Assembly (NCBI GenBank): GCA_026770585.1 | Contig: MU646441.1 | Location: forward strand, 210,071 to 236,295 | DNA: 26,225 nucleotides | DNA from: Baffinella frigidus | Lineage: Eukaryota > Cryptophyceae > Cryptomonadales > Baffinellaceae | Direction: 5' to 3' | In this document: in pieces, positions 20,201 to 23,931 of the stretch | Position numbering within the stretch: the first letter of the stretch is position 1 | Layout: every line of letters starts with the position of its first letter | The notes under the pieces: generated by a model | What the model was told of the DNA's origin: nothing | The model's database searches: none | What the model saw: only the letters and a program-made list of their open reading frames with translations | Position numbers and translations under genes: made by a program

Positions 20201-22374
20201 AACCTACCGTATTTAACATTCCATGCCGTTATCCCTAATCCCTAATCCCTAATCCTTCATCCCTGAACCCTCATCCCTAAACCCCAAACCCCAAACCCCA
20301 AACCCCAAACCCCAAACCTCAAACCCTAAACCCTCAAACCTCAACCCTAAACCCTAAACCCCACAACCCACACCCCAAACCCTAAGGCCTAAAACCTAAA
20401 ACAGGCGCTCTCCGTGAACTCGACGATCCACACCCTCGACATTCTCGGAAACAACCTCTCGAAAAATACTACCGTGTTTAATACCGAGTTTAATACTGCC
20501 ATTTACCATTTAACACCGCAATTTACCAATTCAAGCCGTAATCACTAATCCCTAGTTAATACCGTAACCCCTTATCCCCACCATCTAATACCTCATTCAC
20601 TAATCCTCAATACCCAATTCCTAAAATAGTAAACTCTAAACTCTAAACCCTAAACCCCCAACCCCCAACCCCAAACCCCAAACCCCAAAACCCACCCCCA
20701 GGCGCTCTCAGTGAACTCGACGATCCACACCCTCGACATGCTCGGGAACAACCTCTCGAAAAAGGCAATCCCCCACCGCCCCTTCCCCGACACACTGTGG
20801 TGTGTGCACAACACACTCCGTTTTCATCTCGGAAGATAACTGAATCAGTTCCTTTTCAATGGGAGGTTGCATAGGAGAAATGAGTTAGGGCATAGTAAAT
20901 TTAATTAGGCCTCCTAATTAAATGAAAACGCTAATTAGGGAACTGGTTCAGTTATCTTTCGAGATGAGTTTGGTGTGCATCACACAGCGGGGAGTGCACG
21001 ACATGCTGCGGCTGACCGGACGGACATTTGTCGCGGACGTGCTGGACACGATAGTAGACACGACATCCTGTTGAGTGTGCGCAACACTCTTGCTGATAGA
21101 AGGACACACTCTTGCTGACAGAAGGACACACACAGGTGGAGGACATGCTGGACGCGATCGTGCGAAACTCCAACGCCTACGTCCGCATCCCGTCGGAATT
21201 CCAGGCACGCACACCCGAAACCCGAAACCCTAAGCCCGAAACCCGAAACCCGAAACACGCTTACGTCCGCACCCCCTCCGAATTCCAGGCAAACCCTAAA
21301 CCCTAAACCATAAACCACCGAAACCTCAGCACTAAGCCCTAAGCCCTAAGCTCGAAACTCGCTTACGTCCGCATCCCATCGGAATTCCAGGCACGCCATC
21401 CCGAAACCCGAAACCCGAAACCCTGAACTCTCTCTCTGTATTACCCTGAATCCTGAACCCAGAAATGCTTAGGTCCGCATCCCGTCCGAATTCCAGGCAT
21501 TCAAATTCTACGCCCGAAACCCGAAACCCTGAATTCTTTCTCTCTCTTGATTTCCCCAAACCCTGAACCCTGAATCCTGAACTCTGAAACGCTTACGTCC
21601 GCACTCCGTCCAAATTCCACGCACGCCCTGAGCTATTTTGGTTTTGATCCGTAGTATCACTTAGTAACACGCCCTAATCAATGAACAATGCACAATGAAC
21701 AATAAATCATAGATAATAAATGATAAACAATAGACAATACAAAATGCACAATGCACAACAAACAATAACCCCCAAATTCTAACCCAGGAGGCCTTATGCA
21801 TGGGGCTGCACGTGCGGCTGGGCGCCGATCCAAACTGCTAAAATCCGGGTAGTAAACCGGATCCGGGTAGTGCGTAGGACCCTACGGCGTCGCCTACTGT
21901 AGGGTGCTACGGAGTGCTATGGAATGGTACGGAGTACCCGTACCCGAAACCCGAAACCCGAAACCCTAACCCAGGAGGCGTTGTGCATGGGGCTGCACGT
22001 GCGGCTGGGCGCCGATCCAAACTGCTGGGTCCGCATTCTCGACGAGTCTCTGGTACACCCCAAACCCTAAACCCCCTAAACCCTGAACCCTTAACCCTAA
22101 ACACTAATCACCAAACCCTTAACCCTAAACACTAATCACCAAACCCTTAACCCTAAACTCTAATCACCAAACCCTTAACCCTGAACCCTGAACCCTAAAC
22201 CCTAAACCCTAAACCCCAAACCCTAAACCCTAAACCCTGATCCCCAAACCCCAAACCCAAAACCCCAACCCCCAATCTCTAACCCCCAAACCCTAAACCC
22301 TAAACCTTAAACCCCAGGTCATGATGGTGATCGAGTGCTCTACGGTCGCGGCGCCGCGCAAGTTCCAATTCTGA
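5934..22374 (+). CDS. Leucine-rich repeat protein, ribonuclease-inhibitor type, 22 exons, 615 residues
   Basis: Proposed exons: 5934-5971, 6090-6213, 6663-6737, 7671-7826, 8975-9079, 10093-10167 (alternative 10317-10391), 11371-11445, 11757-11825, 12468-12550, 13342-13409, 14012-14116, 15192-15271, 15612-15678, 15951-16009, 17316-17474, 18572-18646, 19252-19314, 19888-19992, 20702-20764, 21136-21204, 21975-22052, 22318-22374 (stop TGA). They total 1848 nt and all phases match, including split codons at five junctions. Start MSAQSQGAASMC was chosen because its exon ends in phase 2, as the next one needs. The protein is 19 LRRs of pattern LxxLxLxxNxIxxxGAxxLAxAL. The Asn (Ser in the first repeat) recurs every 28 residues across all junctions. 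The last three exons (starting VEDMLDAIV, EALCMGLHV and VMMVIECS) form a non-LRR C-terminal cap I do not recognise. No signal peptide or membrane segment is seen, so a soluble, protein-binding horseshoe is likely; the partner is unknown. Donors are GT except GC after 12550, 20764 and 21204. Exon inclusion and the start are inferred, not proven. Confidence 0.85.
6261..6388 (-). mobile_element. AAGTTGAC-family MITE, copy a (full length)
   Basis: A 128-bp element ending in AGCTCTG (6261-6267) and CAGAGCT (6382-6388). It contains CAAAGTTGACGGATTTGTAC and a TGTCAACT segment in opposite orientation, followed by GAATAGTC. It lies in the intron after the second exon. Related copies occur at eight other places in the gene. 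Confidence 0.7.
6600..6662 (+). repeat. TGTGTGT-rich intron end before exon 3
   Basis: GT-rich degenerate repeat (TGTGTGTCTAACACC, TGTGTGTTTAACACT) ending in the acceptor TGTGTGTGCAG at 6662. Confidence 0.6.
6797..6970. mobile_element. Foldback with 24-bp perfect inner arms
   Basis: 6814-6837 (GAGTATTCATAATGAATACG...) is the exact complement of 6930-6953. Imperfect pairing extends outward (ACGATCTAATCC against GGATGAGATCGT). It lies in the intron after exon 3. A direct repeat of GGAATCCATTTCCCCAGAC precedes it (about 6749 and 6781). Confidence 0.75.
7022..7235 (+). repeat. Two 5'-truncated copies of exon 3 with an AAGTTGAC-family MITE between them
   Basis: 7022-7056 matches the last part of exon 3 (CTCAACGAATTCGGCGCCAC...GCCGAG) with several substitutions and keeps the donor GAG|GTCTC. 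7205-7235 is a second, shorter copy. Between them, about 7074-7199, is MITE copy b on the + strand (AGCTCTG start, TCAAGTTGAC, GGTACAAATCCGTCAACTTT, ending GGCGGAGC). Both exon copies follow the complete exon and lack its 5' end. Confidence 0.7.
7385..7670 (+). repeat. Acceptor-side decoy copies of exon 4
   Basis: Acceptor plus first exon bases recur before the complete exon 4: TCTCAG|GTGCTGGACC at about 7392, and CGCAG|GTGCTGATCCTCTCC at about 7528, which keeps about 30 nt of exon. GTGCTGAACCTCTTGTG at about 7634 resembles the 7392 copy. The true acceptor is ATTCCCAG at 7670. The intervening sequence (TTTTCCCGTCGGATT) also repeats, showing that the unit duplicated was intron end plus exon start. 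Confidence 0.65.
7830..8171 (+). repeat. Telomere-like intron sequence and a 5'-truncated copy of exon 4
   Basis: 7830-7935 holds three copies of GTCTGGAGTCTAGGGCGTAGG. 8082-8171 repeats the last 90 nt of exon 4 almost exactly (GCTGAGGAGCTGGCGGCGG...GGCTGCCAG) and keeps the donor CAG|GTTCG, but has no acceptor. This is one of the few introns where the G-rich strand is sense. Confidence 0.75.
8172..8771 (+). other. Intron interior with a TG microsatellite
   Basis: A (TG)16 run at 8224-8256 is flanked by repeats of AACGCATTGATG (about 8185 and 8271). From about 8590 to 8960 an AT-rich motif such as CTACATAAACC/TTTGATTTGCGTAAATC recurs loosely. No coding signal. Confidence 0.6.
8772..8834 (+). 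repeat. 3'-truncated copy of exon 5 with intact acceptor
   Basis: The context GCACGGCACGTTCTGCAG, identical to the acceptor of the complete exon at 8974, is followed by about 63 nt of exon 5 (AGGCTCGCGGTGGCG...GGCCGCAACAAC) and then unrelated sequence. No donor. Confidence 0.8.
9200..9511 (+). repeat. Two 5'-truncated copies of exon 5 with donors
   Basis: 9200-9270 matches the 3' part of exon 5 with a frame-disrupting change (GAAATAGGGCATC) and keeps TTCAG|GTTGG. 9422-9511 matches the last 90 nt (CAACACGTCGACCCACACG...GGCATCACGCTGCAG) and keeps CAG|GTTGC. Neither has an acceptor. A tract of CAGGCTT repeats lies at about 9100-9140. Confidence 0.75.
9545..9690 (+). repeat. CCCTAAA/CCCCAAA/CCCGAAA intron array
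   Basis: Telomere-like repeats with the C-rich strand sense, segregated into blocks of CCCGAAA, CCCTGAA, CCCTAAA and CCCCAAA. The array runs directly into the acceptor AACCCTCGACAG at 9696. Confidence 0.9.
9697..9800 (+). repeat. 3'-truncated decoy copies of exon 6
   Basis: Acceptor CGACAG then ATGAACAGGACCCTCCACACG, matching exon 6 for about 58 nt before diverging at about 9754. A micro-copy CACAG|ATGAACAGCACC follows at about 9780. Neither has a donor. Confidence 0.8.
9855..10026. mobile_element. Foldback with about 27-bp imperfect outer arms
   Basis: AGAGCGCTGTGCAGATAAG...(9855-9881) pairs with GTGGCTAACTTCTCTGCACG... (10000-10026). Inner segments ATTGGAGCCATTTT and AAAATGGCTCCAATTT also pair. 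It lies in the intron before exon 6. Confidence 0.7.
10093..10391 (+). CDS. Two complete copies of LRR exon 6 (alternative exons)
   Basis: 10093-10167 and 10317-10391 each encode MNRTLHTLDLS(D/G)NDIKFP..., 25 codons, differing by one residue. The first has donor AAG|GTCAAC, the second AAG|GCAAGC. Either one gives the exact 28-residue repeat spacing to its neighbours. Including both would place two consensus Asn only 25 residues apart, so they are more likely alternatives than consecutive exons. This is the only exon present twice in complete form. Confidence 0.7.
10507..11345 (+). repeat. Four acceptor-side decoys of exon 7 alternating with AAGTTGAC-family MITEs
   Basis: Copies start at about 10511 (short, GAAG acceptor), 10809, 10988 and 11178, each with AG|GCGGT(T/G)TCGGGCAA. 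The second and fourth run for 66 nt and then pass directly into TGACTATCCTTAAGTTG, the start of a MITE (10876-10985 and 11241-11345); the third stops after 42 nt. A degenerate MITE lies at 10727-10806. None of the copies has a donor. The complete exon follows at 11371. Confidence 0.8.
11446..11756 (+). repeat. CCCTAAA-type intron array with a truncated copy of exon 8
   Basis: Telomere-like variants (CCCTACA, CCCTAAA, CCCTGAC) fill the intron. At about 11587-11625 a copy of the exon 8 start (GCGGCCAAAATCCTGGGCC...CTGAAGCA) breaks off into CCTAAACCCC. The complete exon begins after AAATAG at 11757. Confidence 0.8.
11857..11962. other. Assembly gap (106 N)
   Basis: A run of N in the intron after exon 8. 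Any frames crossing it are artefacts. Confidence 1.
12071..12122 (+). repeat. 5'-truncated copy of exon 8 with donor
   Basis: GAACAAAATCGCTGAAGCAG...ATCTCGGAC matches the last 50 nt of exon 8 and keeps GAC|GTAAAT. It follows the complete exon and the N gap. Confidence 0.8.
12123..12467 (+). repeat. CCCTAAA/CCCTGAA/CCCCAAA intron array
   Basis: Telomere-like variants with the C-rich strand sense, running into the acceptor CTAAACTCTACAG at 12467. Confidence 0.9.
12551..12895 (+). repeat. Two 5'-truncated copies of exon 9 joined to inverted MITE copies
   Basis: 12681-12761 and 12817-12895 repeat the 3' part of exon 9 (CTCGAGCT...GACAACCGCGTCAGCAG). They keep the same GC donor context, CAG|GCACG. 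Each is preceded by a minus-oriented AAGTTGAC MITE (about 12590-12680 and 12768-12820) ending GAATAGTC or GGATAGTC just before the exon part. No acceptor is present. Confidence 0.75.
12900..13085 (+). repeat. CCCTAAA-type intron array with ACCATTAACCTCAT units
   Basis: Three copies of CCTAAACCCTAAACCATT (12904-12972), then CCCTAAA and CCCCAAA blocks. Confidence 0.85.
13176..13320 (+). repeat. 3'-truncated decoy of exon 10 followed by AAGTTGAC MITE (+)
   Basis: AACAG|CGTGGGGGCGACGGAGG matches the exon 10 start for about 46 nt. It then runs into a MITE (about 13224-13320: TTAAGTTGACACAG, GGTACAAATCCGTCAACTTT). The next complete acceptor is ACAG at 13341. Confidence 0.8.
13411..13845 (+). repeat. 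Three 5'-truncated copies of exon 10 in a CGCGCCCCCCTTAA minisatellite
   Basis: The end of exon 10 (ATCCAGTCCCT...CTCTCAG) recurs at about 13517-13548, 13660-13691 and 13739-13752, each followed by GCTCG. The spacers are a C-rich minisatellite with units such as CTCGCGCCCCCCTTAAACC. Confidence 0.75.
13853..13925 (+). repeat. 3'-truncated decoy of exon 11
   Basis: ACAG|GGAACGGGATCGCGGGCC... follows exon 11 for about 55 nt (to CTGCACGTGA) and then diverges into GTCTGCACGGGCCTGA. No donor. Confidence 0.75.
14117..14543 (+). repeat. Two 5'-truncated copies of exon 11 alternating with a CCTACGGTAGG-type element
   Basis: 14285-14352 and 14470-14543 repeat the 3' part of exon 11 (TCAGCGCTGCACGTGAAC...GTCGAACA(T/C)G) and keep the donors G|GTTCAT and G|GTAGAG. 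A conserved stretch (GAAACAGCTTATTTCGGG...CCTAGGGGTTTCCTA) separates the copies, at about 14160-14255 and 14378-14466. The duplicated unit is therefore exon end plus element. Confidence 0.8.
14545..14733. mobile_element. Large foldback with about 85-bp arms starting at a donor site
   Basis: TAGAGCGTTTGCGGTAATTG (from 14545) is the exact complement of the sequence ending at 14733. Pairing continues with a few mismatches to about 14628/14650. The first base of the arm is the T of the GT donor of the last exon-11 copy. Similar open frames on both strands are due to the symmetry. Confidence 0.85.
14755..14880. repeat. CCTACGGTAGG/CCTAGG-rich palindromic segment
   Basis: Several interlocking palindromes (CTACGGTAGGCC, GGCCTACCGTAGG). 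At about 14870 the phrase GCACGGTACATCC repeats the donor region of exon 11, a further remnant. Confidence 0.6.
14965..15190 (+). repeat. CCCTAAA/CCCCAAA intron array before exon 12
   Basis: Continuous telomere-like variants, C-rich sense strand, ending in the acceptor CCCTGAACCAG at 15191. Confidence 0.9.
15272..15451 (+). repeat. TTTCATC-family element and a 5'-truncated copy of exon 12
   Basis: After the donor AAG|GTCAA, an element begins TTTCATCCCCGGAAGATA and ends near TTAATTCAGTTCTC (about 15278-15402); the same family appears at 20821-20971. Then 15405-15451 repeats the end of exon 12 with a 1-nt deletion (GCCACGGC) and keeps AAG|GTCTC. Confidence 0.7.
15679..15950 (+). repeat. 5'-truncated remnant of exon 13 and CCCGAAA-type array
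   Basis: ACCGTGCCCTGCACCTCCACG|GTACACC at about 15768-15790 repeats the end of exon 13 with a donor. The rest is CCCGAAA, CCCTGAA and CCTCAAC variants ending in the acceptor CCTACACCAG. Confidence 0.7.
16040..16190. mobile_element. Foldback with about 48-bp imperfect arms
   Basis: AACCTTCCAGTCCTGATGGG... (from 16040) pairs with ...CCCATCAGGGCTGGAAGGTT (to 16190), including the inner segment GAAGCGGATCAAATCCC. It lies in the intron after exon 14. Confidence 0.8.
16205..16383 (+). repeat. Inverted AAGTTGAC MITE and a 5'-truncated copy of exon 14
   Basis: About 16210-16300 is a minus-oriented MITE (AAAGTCGACGGATTTGTAC, TTGTCAACTTGAGAATAGTC). 16328-16383 repeats exon 14 from GTGCTGAGGGAGGAGG to CAGACCAACCGG with the donor CGG|GTGCG but no acceptor. 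Confidence 0.75.
16523..17261 (+). repeat. Array of six acceptor-side decoys of exon 15
   Basis: Copies start at 16523, 16710, 16804, 16961, 17079 and 17203. Each follows an AG and carries the exon 15 start, GTGCT(C/G)GAGCTGCTCGATCTG or close. Most stop at or near CATCAA and pass straight into ACCCCAAA/ACCCTAAA repeat. The first lacks 5 nt inside, and the fifth ends after 22 nt. None has a donor. The complete exon is 17316-17474. Confidence 0.85.
17475..17753 (+). repeat. 5'-truncated copy of exon 15
   Basis: 17657-17753 repeats the second half of exon 15 (GACGCGCTCCGCGTCAACG...GAGGCTCTCAAG) and keeps AAG|GTCCCG. A CTGGT(A/T)CTGG tract lies just before it (about 17600-17628). Confidence 0.8.
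17754..18040 (+). repeat. CCCTACA-type intron array
   Basis: CACCCTACACCCTA repeats at about 17795-17920, a distinct local variant of the telomere-like unit. The acceptor for the first exon-16 copy is GAAACAG at 18040. Confidence 0.85.
18041..18571 (+). repeat. Two 3'-truncated decoys of exon 16 and an ACACTAA array
   Basis: 18041-18112 and 18318-18389 repeat exon 16 up to GACCTCAAC but lack the final GAG and donor. Each follows the same acceptor context CTGAAACAG. The intron before the complete exon contains a homogeneous AACACTA array (18472-18553). Confidence 0.85.
18647..18903 (+). repeat. GGGTGGAG/GTGTAGGG array and a 5'-truncated copy of exon 16
   Basis: This is one of the few introns with the G-rich strand sense (AGGGTGGAGGG, GTGTAGGG at 18650-18838). 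18840-18903 repeats the last 64 nt of exon 16 with the donor GAG|GTCCAA. Confidence 0.8.
18904..19251 (+). other. Intron with TTCTCTGACCC repeats
   Basis: Repeated CTGACCC(C/T)(C/T)TT phrases at about 19000-19070 and 19145-19235, and two copies of ATGTGCAGGTGTAGGGCA-like sequence (about 18930 and 19085). Ends in the acceptor TGCGCACAG. No gene. Confidence 0.6.
19333..19673 (+). repeat. GCAGTTGACTA foldbacks alternating with 5'-truncated copies of exon 17
   Basis: Elements at 19333-19422 and 19530-19619 start GCAGTTGACTA and end AGTCAACTGC. Exon 17 parts at about 19437-19491 and 19619-19673 follow directly, each keeping AAGGAAGCG|GT. The element end CTGC merges with TGCATCA(A/C)CAACG of the exon, so the breakpoints fall at the same exon position. 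Confidence 0.8.
19674..19887 (+). repeat. CCATAAA/CCCTAAA intron array
   Basis: A mixture of AACCATAAACC and AACCCTAAACC units, C-rich sense, ending in CCCTAAAACAG at 19887. Confidence 0.9.
19993..20158 (+). repeat. 5'-truncated copy of exon 18
   Basis: 20091-20158 repeats the last 68 nt of exon 18 (CGACGCTGCACACCC...AAGATCGCTGAG) with the same downstream donor context GAG|GTAGAGCCCA. It is preceded by ACCGTATTTACT/AATTTACCATTTAC units. Confidence 0.8.
20159..20404 (+). repeat. CCCTAAT/CCCCAAA intron array
   Basis: Blocks of AATCCCT and ACCCCAA, C-rich sense strand, running into the acceptor CCTAAAACAG at 20404. Confidence 0.9.
20405..20701 (+). repeat. 3'-truncated decoy of exon 19 and repeats
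   Basis: 20405-20466 repeats exon 19 up to CTCTCGAAAAA and then passes into TACTACCGTGTTTAATACC. Downstream are loosely repeated TTTACCATTTAACACCG units and CCCCAAA repeats up to the acceptor ACCCCCAG at 20701. Confidence 0.8.
20821..20971. mobile_element. TTTCATC-family foldback with about 31-bp arms
   Basis: TTTCATCTCGGAAGATAACTG... (from 20821) pairs with ...AGTTATCTTTCGAGATGAGT (to about 20971). The inner part has TTAATTAGGCCTCCTAATTAA. The left half closely resembles the element after exon 12. Confidence 0.8.
21205..21620 (+). repeat. Four 5'-truncated copies of exon 20
   Basis: The end of exon 20 (TACGTCCGCATCCCGTCGG then AATTCCAG) recurs at about 21258-21288, 21361-21390, 21467-21496 and 21589-21618. 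The first three keep CAG|GCA; the last reads CAC|GCACG. Spacers are CCCGAAA, CCCTGAA and TCTCTCT-type repeats. Confidence 0.85.
21640..21787 (+). other. AT-rich intron segment with ACAATGCACAATGA units
   Basis: Loose repeats of ACAATAAATGATAAACAATAG (one continuous degenerate tract, 21675-21770). Ends in the acceptor CTAACCCAG at 21787. Confidence 0.6.
21788..21974 (+). repeat. 3'-truncated decoy of exon 21
   Basis: 21788-21840 repeats exon 21 up to CCAAACTGC, then reads TAA and unrelated CCTACGGCG sequence. The acceptor context CTAACCCAGGAGGC is the same as that of the complete exon at 21975. Confidence 0.85.
22053..22317 (+). repeat. Last intron: CCCTTAA/CCCTAAA/CCCCAAA array
   Basis: Includes three copies of ACACTAATCACCAAACCC or close, then CCCTAAA and CCCCAAA blocks, ending in TAAACCCCAG before the terminal exon. 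Confidence 0.9.
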
Positions 22375-22565
22375 AGCTGTCAACTTTCTCAAGTTGACAG
22401 CTTGTCAACTTTCTCAAGTTGACAGCTGTCAACTTTATCAAGTTGACGACTGAAGCTGTCAACTTGAGAAATGAAGCTGTTAACTTCTCAAGTTGACAGC
22501 TTGTCAACTTTATCAAGTTGACAAGCTGTCAACTTTCTCTCAAGTCGACGGCTTAAGTTGACAAA
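22375..22565. repeat. Cluster of CTGTCAACTT...AAGTTGACAG hairpins directly after the stop codon
   Basis: The TGA ends at 22374 and the first hairpin begins at 22375. At least four perfect or near-perfect stem-loops follow (AGCTGTCAACTT/AAGTTGACAGCT, loops TCTC or TATC). The stem is the same AAGTTGACA motif seen in the MITEs. It would fall in the 3' UTR, where it could affect RNA stability or 3'-end formation, or it may simply be a nested-insertion hotspot. Confidence 0.85.
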
Positions 22566-22603
22566 GGCTCGAGTGAGTGAGCGAGCGGGCGACCAAGAGC
22601 GCC

Positions 22604-22720
22604 GTTACAGGGGTACCTCGCTCATAAGAAACCGCTGCCCCCTAGCATCCTACAGTAGGCCTATGCCTAGGGCCCTACGATAGTCATAGGGGGGGGGCTG
22701 TTTCTTATCAGCGAGGTAAC
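22604..22720. mobile_element. Foldback with CCTCGCTCATAAG arms, copy 1
   Basis: GTTAC then CTCGCTCATAAGAAAC (22604-22632) pairs with GTTTCTTATCAGCGAGGTAAC (22700-22720). The interior has CCTACAGTAGG and CCTAGGG palindromes. Confidence 0.75.
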
Positions 22721-22736
22721 TTTGTACAGGGGTACT

Positions 22737-22934
22737 CCTTAAGTGACGGACGGACGGATATTTGCCCGTCGAAGCCCTAGGCAGGTCCTAGGACCCTACC
22801 GTAGGGCGTATGCGCCTATCCCTTAAGTGGCCAGTGGGTCGAATTCGACCCCCAAGAGGTCCTAGGCAGGTCCTCTAGGGCCCTACGGTAGGGCGTATGA
22901 GCCTACTGGCCACTTAAGGGATAGTCACTTAAGG
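22737..22934. mobile_element. Nested foldbacks with CCTTAAGTG arms
   Basis: The outer arms CCTTAAGTGAC (22737-22747) and GTCACTTAAGG (22924-22934) enclose a second foldback with arms CTATCCCTTAAGTGGCCAGT (from about 22816) and its complement (to about 22925). Both halves contain CCTACCGTAGGGCGTATG. Confidence 0.75.
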
Positions 22935-22969
22935 GGTGCCGGGGAGTTGACTTTGACAAAAGTCAACTT

Positions 22970-23067
22970 CCTCGCTCATAAGGAGCCGCACCCCCCCCAG
23001 GACCACCGTAGGGCTATATAGGCCTACTGTAGGGTCTTGGGGGGGGGCGCCTCCTTATGAGCGAGGT
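22970..23067. mobile_element. Foldback with CCTCGCTCATAAGGAG arms, copy 2
   Basis: 22970-22985 pairs with 23051-23067. Poly-C (CCCCCCCC) and poly-G tracts also pair. The interior is CCGTAGGGCTATATAGGCC. A separate hairpin (AGTTGACTTTG with its complement) lies just upstream at 22945-22969. Confidence 0.8.
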
Positions 23068-23130
23068 ACCCCTGTAGATAGATTTGTTGGATAAACCCGT
23101 ACCACCCTCAACGGCCTTGGCTTTTCTGCA

Positions 23131-23250
23131 GAACAAGTTGCTGTGTCCGCCTATGTTGGGAGCTCGAAGAACCTAAAGGACCTAAATGCGTGTGTCGAAG
23201 CAGCTCTCAAGTCTCGAGAGGCAAACTTCAATGCCAATACGGTCGCCATG
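23131..23250 (+). CDS. Coding fragment of an unrecognised protein
   Basis: One frame reads EQVAVSAYVGSSKNLKDL followed by NACVEAALKSREANFNAN and TVAM, with the composition of a real protein. It has an acceptor-like CTTTTCTGCAG at 23131. The frame is also open upstream to a TAA at about 23092. It ends at 23250, where a CCTTAAGTGGC foldback begins and brings a stop at 23269-23271. The QV-VS-YVGSSKNLKDL segment recurs in both arms of the large inverted repeat downstream. I do not recognise the family. Confidence 0.4.
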
Positions 23251-23603
23251 AATCCCTTAAGTGGCGAGTAGGCTCATGTACCCTACCGTAGGGCCCTAGG
23301 TAATGCCACAAGCTAACGCCAGCGGACCCCTTAGCCTACGGTAGGAACCCCCCCTCCTCCTACGACGTTTCAAACAAAAAGGCCTTTAAAAGTCGTAGGA
23401 AGAGGGCTCCTACCGTAGGCAATCGTAGGCTCTAAGTACCTCGCTGGTGTTGGCTTTTCAGATGATAGGACCTGCCTAGGACCTCTTGGCGGTCAATTTT
23501 GACCGCCTCGCCACTTAAGGCGTATCATACACCCTCAAAGTAGACTCATACGCCCTACCGTAGGGCCCTAGGACCTGCCTACGACCCCTGAGACATAGAG
23601 GCT
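23251..23603. mobile_element. Foldback(s) with CCTTAAGTGGC ends and CCTACGGTAGG cores
   Basis: CCCTTAAGTGGCGAG (23253-23267) pairs with CTCGCCACTTAAGG (about 23508-23521). Nested inside is a second foldback (TTAGCCTACGGTAGG near 23331 with CCTACCGTAGGC near 23410). A short hairpin AGACATAG/CTATGTCT lies at 23591-23609. ATG is found on both sides (23248-23250 and 23604-23606). Confidence 0.6.
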
Positions 23604-23678
23604 ATGTCTGAGCAGAGGGCGGTCGTAACCCCAGCGGTTGTCACGGTCCGAACCTCAACCCGGGGTTGTCAACTTTAG
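23604..23678 (+). CDS. Short coding-like stretch after the foldback (weak)
   Basis: An open frame MSEQRAVVTPAVVTVRTSTR ending at TAG 23676-23678. It could be the continuation of the upstream coding fragment interrupted at its ATG codon, since both sides end or begin with ATG in compatible frame. Too short to assign. Confidence 0.2.
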   Translation: MSEQRAVVTPAVVTVRTSTRGCQL

Positions 23679-23931
23679 TTGGCTCACTCGAGCCTTTGTC
23701 AACTTCAGTCGTCGACTTTACCAGGTCTCTTAAGTTGACAATCACTGATATTCTCGTTGATATTCTCGTTGATATTCTCGTTCTGGGAAAATGGGGCTGA
23801 GCCCCCTTAGTGTTCTTTAGGTCCTTTAAGTTCTTCGAGCTCCCAACATAGGCGGACACCGGAACTTGTTCTGTAGAAAGGCCGTGCTTCCTTTCGGATC
23901 ACATCCAGGCCCCCCTGTACAGCGGATCGCG

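Noticed and set aside
5934-22374. Treating the whole LRR gene as a pseudogene because of the broken exon copies
   Set aside because: A full set of in-phase exons with usable splice sites, an exact repeat period and a stop codon remains, so a working gene is more likely.
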